Below the pieces are notes generated by a model, which did not search any database, was not told the origin of the DNA, and saw only the letters and a program-made list of their open reading frames with translations. From a bacterium (GTDB lineage Bacteria > AUK180), in assembly GCA_030622125.1 (NCBI GenBank), contig JAUXGM010000054.1, positions 1-13,338 on the forward strand: 13,338 bases of DNA, written 5' to 3'. Shown one piece after another: positions 7,039 to 13,338 of this stretch; positions within the stretch are counted from its first letter, which is position 1, and each line of letters begins with the position of its first letter. Made by a program: the position numbers and the translations under genes.

Positions 7039-7600
7039 AATTCATAACATGAAAAATATATTAAAGAAAAGAAAAAACAATGTTAGAGTAATGCTAAGTG
7101 ATATTCAAAACGAACATAATATATCCGCAATTATAAGGACATGTGATTTTTTTGGTATCCAATATATTGATATATTAAGTAGCAAGTTTACAAAAGACAA
7201 TTATCCGATCAATATTGCTATCACAAAAAAAGTAGAAAAGTGGATGGATATTACATTTTGGAAAAGCAGTAGAGATTATATAAAATTTCTAAAAAAACAC
7301 AGTTATCAATTCTATATTACAATGTTGGGAGATGATGCCATTGCATATAGTAAGGTTAATTATCATGAAAAAATTACAATAGGATTCGGCAACGAAAGGC
7401 AAGGTTTTACAGACAAAAATCTGATAAAGAATTGTAATGGTAAGATCATCATTCCGAAATTGGGTTTTTCCCAATCATTAAATGTTTCTGTGAGCGTAGG
7501 GGTAATTTTGTCAATGATAGAATTAAAAAGATCCAAGAAAGATGATCAATTTGAGACGGAGGAAAAAAGGAGGATCTATAAAAAATGGAAAGAGCTTTAA
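7019..7600 (+). CDS. trmH: TrmH/SpoU-family RNA 2'-O-methyltransferase, probably tRNA Gm18-specific
   Basis: Transfers a methyl group from S-adenosylmethionine to a ribose 2'-OH in RNA, using the knotted SPOUT fold. All three SpoU motifs are present: motif 1 NEHNISAIIRTCDFFG (31-46, Arg40 catalytic), motif 2 IGFGNERQG (121-129) and motif 3 IIIPKLGFSQSLNVSVS (143-159). Motif 1 and the downstream KVEKWMDI resemble TrmH (tRNA guanosine-18) more than the rRNA enzyme RlmB, and there is no N-terminal L30e-like substrate-binding domain. At 193 residues it lacks much of the C-terminal extension seen in the 229-residue E. coli TrmH. The start at ATG 7019 overlaps rodA by 20 bp with no good ribosome binding site. 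ATG 7049 (residue 11) is a possible alternative. Family assignment is secure; the exact target nucleotide is inferred. Confidence 0.88.
   Translation: MKRTEDRIHNMKNILKKRKNNVRVMLSDIQNEHNISAIIRTCDFFGIQYIDILSSKFTKDNYPINIAITKKVEKWMDITFWKSSRDYIKFLKKHSYQFYITMLGDDAIAYSKVNYHEKITIGFGNERQGFTDKNLIKNCNGKIIIPKLGFSQSLNVSVSVGVILSMIELKRSKKDDQFETEEKRRIYKKWKEL
7567..7573 (+). promoter_or_regulatory. Shine-Dalgarno site for dapF inside the methyltransferase gene
   Basis: AAGGAGG lies 11 nt before ATG 7585, within the last codons of the preceding gene. The motif is strong but the spacing is at the long end. Confidence 0.7.
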
Positions 7601-8388
7601 AATTTAAAAAATATTCAGGCGCCGGTAATGATTTTATTATGATCAATAATTATACCGATAAGCATGGTTTGGATTATAATAAACTTGCCAAAAAAATGTG
7701 CCCGAGAGGGCTTTCTGTTGGTGCCGACGGTTTAATTGTAATTGAACCGGCGAATAATCATGATTTCAAGATGAGATACTTTAATTCAGATGGCAGTGAG
7801 GCGGAAATGTGCGGAAATGGAGGTAGGTGTGTTTCAATGTTCGCATATCGTGAAAAAATAGTTGGCAAGCAAATGACCTTTGAAACTATCGCAGGCATCT
7901 ACTCATCGGAGATAATCAATGATAATGTACGATTAAAAATGCTTCCACCCCAAAAATGGACGAAATATATCATTAAATATAAAAGTGATAATATTGCAGG
8001 AACATTTTTGAATACCGGTGTTCCGCATTTTGTTACATTTTATTGTTCGGATGAGGACATAGTTCCCCTCGGAAAATTTATAAGATTTCATAAATATTTT
8101 AGTCCCGAAGGAACAAATGTTGATTTTGTAAAGATTATAGATAATCACAAATTAAAGATAAGAACTTATGAGAGAGGAGTTGAAAATGAAACCCTTGCCT
8201 GTGGTACCGGATCCGTTGCTTCCGCAGTTGTTGCCATAGTAAATGGTTCTGTGCACTCACCGGTAGATATCGTTACAAAAAGTGGAATTATATTAACGGT
8301 TGAAGTGGAATTTTCCAATGATAAAATTCGTTCTCTTTATTTAACCGGTGATGCCCGTGAGGTATATTGTGGAAAGTTTAAAGTCTGA
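7585..8388 (+). CDS. dapF: Diaminopimelate epimerase
   Basis: Cofactor-independent racemase that converts L,L-diaminopimelate to meso-diaminopimelate, the cross-linking residue of Gram-negative peptidoglycan and the last intermediate before lysine. The 267 residues match the family. Visible signatures are the N-terminal KYSGAGNDF (9-17), the first catalytic cysteine in EMCGNGGRC (C76) preceded by NSDGSEA, and the second in ETLACGTGS (C206). Both catalytic Cys residues are present, so the enzyme should be active. It overlaps the methyltransferase gene by 16 bp and is the last gene of the operon. Its 3' end overlaps the convergent gene by 11 bp, with no intergenic terminator. Its presence beside mrdA and rodA links precursor supply to wall growth. 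Confidence 0.97.
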   Translation: MERALKFKKYSGAGNDFIMINNYTDKHGLDYNKLAKKMCPRGLSVGADGLIVIEPANNHDFKMRYFNSDGSEAEMCGNGGRCVSMFAYREKIVGKQMTFETIAGIYSSEIINDNVRLKMLPPQKWTKYIIKYKSDNIAGTFLNTGVPHFVTFYCSDEDIVPLGKFIRFHKYFSPEGTNVDFVKIIDNHKLKIRTYERGVENETLACGTGSVASAVVAIVNGSVHSPVDIVTKSGIILTVEVEFSNDKIRSLYLTGDAREVYCGKFKV

Positions 8389-10114
8389 AATTTGATAGTT
8401 CTTCTTTTTTTAAGCGGAAGATGAAATGATCTCTTCTCGAATGAAGTTGAACTATTTTTTTTAGTTGTCCTGAGAAGGTCTTTGAAAAAAAGTATCCGGT
8501 TAATTTATCAATTGAAATATTTTTAGGCTTCATTACAACGAAGGTATTTGGTATAAATATTTTTTTATCCTGTTTATAGATAATGAATTGCGGTAGGGTT
8601 AAACCACCTTCTATTTTTAAGGCAATACAATTTTTTAAAAGCGGTTGATTTAGTCTTAAAGAGATATGTTCCTTATTAGAAGAATGAATATTTTTAATTT
8701 CCAAACAATGGAAATCAAAGTCATCAAAAGAAGCAAAGAAAAATTCATCGGGTCTTTTTTCAATTGGAATAAATTCAACTATTTTACCGAGTGTTAAATT
8801 TTTCTTTTTAATAAAAAACTCTTTTTCACTCAGGTTTTTTCTCATTTTACTAAATTTTTTTAATTTTTTTCTGTAAAGATATTCATCCTTGATCTCTTTT
8901 TCCCCGAGTTCTTTTTCTTTGTTTCCGGATAATCTTTCAATCGGAATAGAATAGAGAAGTTTTACGCTAATTCTTCTCATAACTCCTACTGCTCTTTTTT
9001 TAAATTCTTTAAGGAATCTTTCACTTTTCAAATAATAGAAAAGATAACCGGGATGAATATTCCCTGCCCTTATTATGAAAAGTCCTCTATCAACTATTAA
9101 TTTTCTATCTTCTTTCAATGCTAAACCAATATTCCCGCCACGGAAAAATGAAGAAATTATAATATCATTTCCCCTGACCATATTTGCTTTTGGGATATCT
9201 TCACTATCTTTCTTCATTATTTTTTCCACTTTTAGATGCTGACTTGACAAATTGGAATTTTTGATTTGAGCATCTTTAAATGAATGAGGTGATAATATTT
9301 TAGCAAAATCACCTAAGGCATTTTTCTTCCCTATTATATCGGGATACCAAAACTTATCTACAAAAGAATTTTGTTTAATATCTTTAATAAAGTTCGCCCC
9401 TTTATCCATTTCAAAGAATTCAAAACTTGTCTTCTCATTCGGATATTTTCCTTTTAGAATAATAATGTTTTGATTCATCAAAGACATAGAAGTTCTTGTT
9501 GAAAAATAAAGATATTCAACAGAGAAATTTTTCAGGATATAATTTCTTTCCTCTTTAAATTTATCTAAAAGAAAAAAATCCCTTCTTGTAAAGATCAATA
9601 TCTTGCCTCTATCTTTAATTATTTTTTTTATCTTGCTGAAATACCTCATTATATTTTCAATGTTGTAAGGAAATTCAAGAATGACTTTATCAAACTTTTC
9701 ATTAAATCTCTGTTCAAGAAATAATTTATTATGAAAATTATGGGATGGATACAATTTTTTTAACAGAAATATTTCATCTTTTGTGCTGTTGTGAAGCCAG
9801 ATGTGGCTTTTTGTTTTTGGTAATTCCAGTAATTTTTTTAAAATAAAACTTTGTTTTTGTAATATAAATGTAAAACTTTTATTTCCTTTTTTTGAAAAGA
9901 GAAAATCATCAAGAATATTGCTGTAATTTTTATATCTTATTCTTTCAAAAATAGGGAAATTGTGCAAAAAAATATCTTCACCTACCTTTATATGCAAATG
10001 GGTATACTCTAATATTTCAAAGATATTATCAGATAATATTGTGTCAATTTTTTGCGAACTTATCCTTCTTCTTTTTCCTTCAAGTGCAAGGTATAATAGA
10101 TATGATTTTCTCAT
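8378..10114 (-). CDS. Degenerate N6-adenine methyltransferase-like domain fused to HsdS-like target-recognition domains
   Basis: The 578 residues read as two parts. Residues about 70-225 follow the layout of HsdM-type N6-adenine DNA methyltransferases: a FILQKQSFILKKLLEL helix, a strand (SHIWL), then FDKVILEFPY (141-150) at the place of the catalytic FDxIxxNPPY motif, KKIIKDRGKILIFTRRDF (163-180), and a closing strand set at about 195-222. The catalytic NPPY is replaced by EFPY and no glycine-rich SAM motif I is visible, so catalysis looks lost. Residues about 265-395 resemble a type I specificity-subunit target-recognition domain: LGDFAKILS, then VRGNDIIISSFFRGGNIGLA, then IHPGYLFYYLKSERFLKEF and the end LLYSIPIERL. 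A charged helical segment (397-440) precedes a second TRD-like half (442-578) starting LGKIVEFIP. No endonuclease domain is visible, nor any hsdR or active hsdM nearby. The start at ATG 10114 is supported by a promoter 5 nt upstream. The gene is certain; the function is inferred. Confidence 0.7.
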   Translation of the reverse strand: MRKSYLLYLALEGKRRRISSQKIDTILSDNIFEILEYTHLHIKVGEDIFLHNFPIFERIRYKNYSNILDDFLFSKKGNKSFTFILQKQSFILKKLLELPKTKSHIWLHNSTKDEIFLLKKLYPSHNFHNKLFLEQRFNEKFDKVILEFPYNIENIMRYFSKIKKIIKDRGKILIFTRRDFFLLDKFKEERNYILKNFSVEYLYFSTRTSMSLMNQNIIILKGKYPNEKTSFEFFEMDKGANFIKDIKQNSFVDKFWYPDIIGKKNALGDFAKILSPHSFKDAQIKNSNLSSQHLKVEKIMKKDSEDIPKANMVRGNDIIISSFFRGGNIGLALKEDRKLIVDRGLFIIRAGNIHPGYLFYYLKSERFLKEFKKRAVGVMRRISVKLLYSIPIERLSGNKEKELGEKEIKDEYLYRKKLKKFSKMRKNLSEKEFFIKKKNLTLGKIVEFIPIEKRPDEFFFASFDDFDFHCLEIKNIHSSNKEHISLRLNQPLLKNCIALKIEGGLTLPQFIIYKQDKKIFIPNTFVVMKPKNISIDKLTGYFFSKTFSGQLKKIVQLHSRRDHFIFRLKKEELSNFRL

Positions 10115-10119
10115 AATGA

Positions 10120-10148
10120 ATTATAATACATTTTTTTACAAAATGCAA
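10120..10148 (-). promoter_or_regulatory. Sigma70-type promoter placed for a leaderless transcript of the HsdS-like gene
   Basis: On the minus strand the -35 is TTGCAT (10148-10143), followed by a 17-bp spacer and TATAAT (10125-10120). The -10 is exactly 5 nt from ATG 10114, as in the other minus-strand gene, and both share the 10-mer TATTATAATT. No Shine-Dalgarno sequence is present. Confidence 0.75.
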
Positions 10149-10185
10149 ATTCCATTACTTTTTTACGGTAGTATCAATCAAAAAC

Positions 10186-10214
10186 TTGACAAATGAAAAA
10201 AAAAAAAATATAAT
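10186..10214 (+). promoter_or_regulatory. Perfect-consensus promoter of the secreted beta-helix protein gene
   Basis: TTGACA (10186-10191), a 17-bp spacer that is mostly adenines, and TATAAT (10209-10214) match the sigma70 consensus at every base. Transcription should start near 10221, giving a leader of about 20 nt. This predicts strong housekeeping expression. Confidence 0.88.
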
Positions 10215-10230
10215 ACAATATAAAGTTTTT

Positions 10231-10235
10231 GGAGG
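10231..10235 (+). promoter_or_regulatory. Shine-Dalgarno site for the secreted protein gene
   Basis: GGAGG lies 5 nt before ATG 10241 and fixes that start, which also begins a good signal peptide. Confidence 0.88.
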
Positions 10236-10240
10236 AAATT

Positions 10241-13200
10241 ATGAAAAGAGGCTTTTTGATTTCACTTGGGATCATTGTTTTGAGTGCATTTTTATTTATT
10301 AACAGTAAGAGTGCGGTGCTTGATAAGAATTTAAACACAAGCAAGAGCGACAAGATAAAAGAGATTGTAGAGAAACTGAAAAATAAAAATGTAGCAAAAC
10401 CCGAAGGATATTTAAAGTCGATTCTTGATAAAAAAAAGAAAATAGATAATTCAGAAAAGCAGAAGGAGATAGAAAATCTTAAAAAAGATGTAAATAATGT
10501 CTTTAATAAATTGAGAAACGAATATTCAACTCAGAAAGTTAAAATACAATTAGAGCCGGAAGCAGAAATAAAGGATATTAATGATGTTAAAGAATTAATG
10601 GAAGATAAGAAGAAAAAATTTGATATTCAGCAGAATGAGAATACAAGATTAAAGAGCAGCGCGAAAGCACTTCTTACTGTATATCAGGAAGATTTTAATT
10701 CAGATACCGGAAATTATACTATTACCGATTTATCTTCATCTGCTACCGGTGAAAGACCGATATACTGGCATATTGATTCCTATAATGCTTATGAAGGCAA
10801 TTCATGGTGGTGTGGTATTGATGATTCCGATTATTTAATGACTTCTCCTGGTTACGGGAATTTTTGGGCACAGTCCCTTGTTCATAAGATTAATCTTACT
10901 GATGTAACCATACCCTGCACATTGTCATTTATGTTAAAATATGAAATTGAGAACTGGACTGCTGATTTCGGTTACGTTGACGTTTTAGATGAAGATTTCA
11001 ATTTATTAGATGAATTGATAACGAACCTCACAGGAACAAGTGATTGGCAAAAAGTGAAGCTTTCATTAACACCTTATAATGGACGGATTATTTATTTAAG
11101 ATTCAGATTCGGTTCAAATTTTATTTTTTCTGATGAGGATGGATACCTGGGAGTTATGGATCTAAATGGTGCAATGTATATAGATAATATAAAGGTATAT
11201 GGAGGCGGAAAGACATTTTTTGAAGATGATTGTGAGATGGGCAATCAGGACTGGATAATAAATCCTTCTGCCGGTCAGGTATGGGAAAGGACAGATCAAG
11301 GCGGTGGAAATTATGATATGTATGTAATGTATTCCAGTACCATTCCCGGCGTTTACTCATCAATGGAATCGCCTGCTATTGATTTATCCGGATATAATCT
11401 CTATGAAGTAGGTTGGCTCTCTTATGATTTGAATTGTAATATTGATGGAATGCTAATGGGAGATCTCTATACATTGTATATTTCATCTGATGGTGGAACA
11501 AATTGGAATAAGGTTCAGGAATTTTTCTTCCCAGTTAGTGGTTTGCAAAATATTGATGTCCGGAATTATGTCGGATATTCTGATGTGAGATTAAAATTCG
11601 TATTCAAAGCAAACGGTGACAGTTTTGCTGGTGGGGGACCTAATCCAGGAGTAAATGTTGATAATATACAAATAGATGTTGACAGGGTACCCGCACCGCC
11701 TAAGAACTTAACTGTAAGTAAAGTGCTTGGTGATAATACGCAACTATTTTTAAAATGGGATAAGAATAAAGAGTCGGATATTGCAGGATATAATGCGTAT
11801 AGAGGTAATAATTTAGGTGGTCCTTATCCTACAAAATTGAATACAACCGGATTGATCACGGATAATTTTTATACTGATACAGGTTTAACTCCCGGCACAA
11901 CATATTATTATGTTGTTACCGCAGTTGATAATGATCCAAATGAGAGTGCATATTCTAATGAGGCAATGGGACTTACCGATTCTGTTGCACCTGCCTGCTT
12001 ATATGGTGCAATACTTTCAGATACAACCTGGTCTTCTGATCAAACTGTTTGTGGCGATATTTACATTGCAGAGAGTGCAACCTTAACAATTGCCCCTGGC
12101 GTTTCTGTAACTGTAAATGCAAATACTGATTTGAATAATATCGGTGTTGACCCTATTAGGGTTGAATTTTTATGTGATGGTAATATAATCGCATCCGGAA
12201 CCTCAGGAAATACAATTGTGTTTATCTCGGATTCCGGTGGATTTTTCGATTGGCGTGGGATTTTGCTATCGGATTTAATAGATACCTCTATTACTAAATT
12301 CGATTGGTGTTCAATATCAAATGCCGTATCCGGATTACTTCTCAATGGTGTAAATGGTCTTAATCTAAACAATGTAACCTTTACGGATAATAATCTCGGT
12401 ATATTATGCTTTAACAATAATAGTGTTTCAATTATTGACTCTAATCTTTCTTCAAGTCTAGGGCAGGCTATTTATAATTCCGGTGATTTAGTTTTGAATA
12501 TAGATAATACCATTTTCCGGAGTAATTCAAATGCTGGAATTTATTCTAATATGGGAGTTAACAATTACACAATTCAGTATTCAACATTTGATAACAATGA
12601 TTTAAGTATTTATTTTGAAAATGCTCTGTTCCCATTTGGCAGCACTTCAAATGACTTTAATATTTCTTATACAAAATTTATTAATAATTCTAATGGTGGT
12701 ATCTATGGCACTGAGAGTGATTGTAATTTATCAATTAATAATTGTTTGTTTGATTCCAATGATTTAGGAATTTATACAGCAACGGGGAAATCAAATTATG
12801 ATATTTCATACAGCACATTTATAAATAATAGTACTGTGCATTTAGGAGCTCAATCATCCGGAGATAAAAACATTTCTAACTGTTACTTTGATAATTCTGA
12901 TCATGGGATATATATTATTTTAAGTTCGAATGTTGAGATTAAAAATTCTGAAATATACAATTGTTTTTGGCATGCAATATATTTCGAGCAAAATTCAGAT
13001 GTAGTTATAGATAATGTGGTTATTAATACAGCTGCTTGGGGGATTTATGTTGATGAAAGTGATAATATTGAGATTAAGAATTCACAAATTTATAATTGTA
13101 ATAATGATGGAATTTACTTCTGGGACCTTTCAGAAAGTGGAATATTAAATAATGTAACTGTTTCGACTGCTCCAATAGGAATTGAAATAATGAATCCTGA

Positions 13201-13338
13201 CGCTCTTGATAATCTTGACATATCAAATTCTAAATTTAGAAATTGTACCAATATGGGACTATACATTACAGATGTAAAGCAACTTAATTTAACGGATTCT
13301 ACGATTGAGAATAATAATATCGGACTATTTCAAAATAG
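10241..13338 (+). CDS. Large secreted multidomain protein: two beta-sandwich domains, FN3 and right-handed beta-helix (3' end beyond window)
   Basis: The frame is open for 1032 codons to the right edge; the final TAG bases are out of frame. Domain order: signal peptide 1-25 (FLISLGIIVLSAFLFI, no lipobox cysteine); a Lys/Glu-rich helical, probably coiled-coil stalk at about 27-140; a first jelly-roll-like domain at 145-321 (EDFNSDTGNYT ... NGAMYIDNIKVYGG), of the MAM/choice-of-anchor or immune-inhibitor-A type; a second related domain at 325-482 (FEDDCEMGNQDWII ... VNVDNIQIDV); a fibronectin III module at 484-577 (LFLKWDKNKESDIAGYNAYR, GTTYYYVVTAVD); then a beta-helix cap (ATLTIAPGVSVTV, 613-625) and parallel beta-helix coils from about 640 to the end, marked by recurring GIY turns about 22-26 residues apart. 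The coils are rich in Asn and Ser. The protein is probably exported to the cell surface or medium as a binder, adhesin or polysaccharide-acting protein. No catalytic site is recognised, and any C-terminal sorting domain lies outside the window. Confidence 0.9.
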   Translation, partial: MKRGFLISLGIIVLSAFLFINSKSAVLDKNLNTSKSDKIKEIVEKLKNKNVAKPEGYLKSILDKKKKIDNSEKQKEIENLKKDVNNVFNKLRNEYSTQKVKIQLEPEAEIKDINDVKELMEDKKKKFDIQQNENTRLKSSAKALLTVYQEDFNSDTGNYTITDLSSSATGERPIYWHIDSYNAYEGNSWWCGIDDSDYLMTSPGYGNFWAQSLVHKINLTDVTIPCTLSFMLKYEIENWTADFGYVDVLDEDFNLLDELITNLTGTSDWQKVKLSLTPYNGRIIYLRFRFGSNFIFSDEDGYLGVMDLNGAMYIDNIKVYGGGKTFFEDDCEMGNQDWIINPSAGQVWERTDQGGGNYDMYVMYSSTIPGVYSSMESPAIDLSGYNLYEVGWLSYDLNCNIDGMLMGDLYTLYISSDGGTNWNKVQEFFFPVSGLQNIDVRNYVGYSDVRLKFVFKANGDSFAGGGPNPGVNVDNIQIDVDRVPAPPKNLTVSKVLGDNTQLFLKWDKNKESDIAGYNAYRGNNLGGPYPTKLNTTGLITDNFYTDTGLTPGTTYYYVVTAVDNDPNESAYSNEAMGLTDSVAPACLYGAILSDTTWSSDQTVCGDIYIAESATLTIAPGVSVTVNANTDLNNIGVDPIRVEFLCDGNIIASGTSGNTIVFISDSGGFFDWRGILLSDLIDTSITKFDWCSISNAVSGLLLNGVNGLNLNNVTFTDNNLGILCFNNNSVSIIDSNLSSSLGQAIYNSGDLVLNIDNTIFRSNSNAGIYSNMGVNNYTIQYSTFDNNDLSIYFENALFPFGSTSNDFNISYTKFINNSNGGIYGTESDCNLSINNCLFDSNDLGIYTATGKSNYDISYSTFINNSTVHLGAQSSGDKNISNCYFDNSDHGIYIILSSNVEIKNSEIYNCFWHAIYFEQNSDVVIDNVVINTAAWGIYVDESDNIEIKNSQIYNCNNDGIYFWDLSESGILNNVTVSTAPIGIEIMNPDALDNLDISNSKFRNCTNMGLYITDVKQLNLTDSTIENNNIGLFQN
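12935..13099 (+). repeat. Diverged two-coil repeat within the beta-helix
   Basis: Bases 12935-12964 and 13070-13099 match at about 25 of 30 positions and encode EIKNSEIYNC and EIKNSQIYNC. The 135-bp offset is 45 residues, i.e. two beta-helix coils, suggesting growth of the helix by duplication of coil pairs. Confidence 0.6.

Larger units (their letters stand above)
10115..10240. other. Divergent intergenic region between the HsdS-like gene and the secreted protein gene
   Basis: This 126-bp AT-rich interval holds two back-to-back promoters, described separately, whose -35 boxes are about 37 bp apart. I see no RNA gene, inverted repeat comparable to the one at 1221-1269, or terminator in it. 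Confidence 0.7.

Noticed and set aside
8400-8480. Hairpin-like segments (GAAGA...TCTTC; AACTA...TAGTT with T-run loop) as a terminator for the operon
   Set aside because: The stems are 5 bp and AT-rich, and the T-run lies in the loop rather than after the stem. They lie within coding sequence of the convergent gene and are expected by chance in such AT-rich DNA.
8378-10114. Active type IIG restriction-modification enzyme
   Set aside because: No PD-ExK-type endonuclease domain precedes the methyltransferase-like part, and the NPPY and SAM motifs are not intact.
12061-12417. 118-codon minus-strand reading frame
   Set aside because: It is fully inside the beta-helix gene, whose frame, domain content and start signals are convincing. 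The antisense frame has no recognisable domain or start signals.
13336-13338. TAG at the very end as the stop of the secreted protein gene
   Set aside because: The triplet is out of frame; the last complete codon is AAT at 13334-13336.

Overview
This window is an AT-rich stretch (roughly 70% A+T by eye) from a bacterium that makes a diaminopimelate-type cell wall, grows as a rod and secretes large multidomain proteins. PBP2, RodA and DapF show peptidoglycan elongation with meso-DAP. The last gene has an N-terminal signal sequence, two carbohydrate-binding-like beta-sandwich domains, a fibronectin III module and a long right-handed beta-helix. This secreted-protein style is common in the Fibrobacteres-Chlorobi-Bacteroidetes group and allied candidate phyla. 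I cannot name the organism, and that placement is inference.

Layout. (1) Positions 1-1199, minus strand: the 5' portion of a TPR membrane protein gene that runs off the left edge. Its cytoplasmic tail is built from a 108-bp duplicated unit containing heptanucleotide repeats. (2) Positions 1200-1309: a divergent promoter region with a perfect 13-bp inverted repeat whose arms carry the two -35 elements. (3) Positions 1310-8388, plus strand: six genes in which every neighbouring pair overlaps by 1-20 bp, namely lysS, a ten-TPR protein, mrdA (PBP2), rodA, a TrmH-type tRNA 2'-O-methyltransferase, and dapF. (4) Positions 8378-10114, minus strand: a 578-residue protein resembling an inactive N6-adenine methyltransferase domain fused to type I specificity-subunit (HsdS-like) target-recognition domains; it overlaps the 3' end of dapF tail to tail. 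(5) Positions 10115-10240: a second divergent promoter region. (6) Positions 10241 to the right edge, plus strand: the large secreted beta-helix protein, open at the window end.

How the genes fit together. The operon joins wall elongation (PBP2 transpeptidase with RodA glycosyltransferase), the DAP/lysine branch (DapF) and lysine use in translation (LysRS). The TPR protein between lysS and mrdA is a candidate scaffold, which is inference. The two minus-strand genes share an unusual start: a near-consensus promoter whose -10 box lies exactly 5 nt before the ATG and no Shine-Dalgarno sequence, which predicts leaderless mRNAs. The plus-strand transcripts start further upstream and carry strong Shine-Dalgarno sequences.

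The items most worth following up are the methyltransferase/HsdS-like fusion, the paired leaderless promoters, and the heptamer repeats that have become protein-coding. I found no tRNA, rRNA, CRISPR array, insertion sequence or riboswitch.
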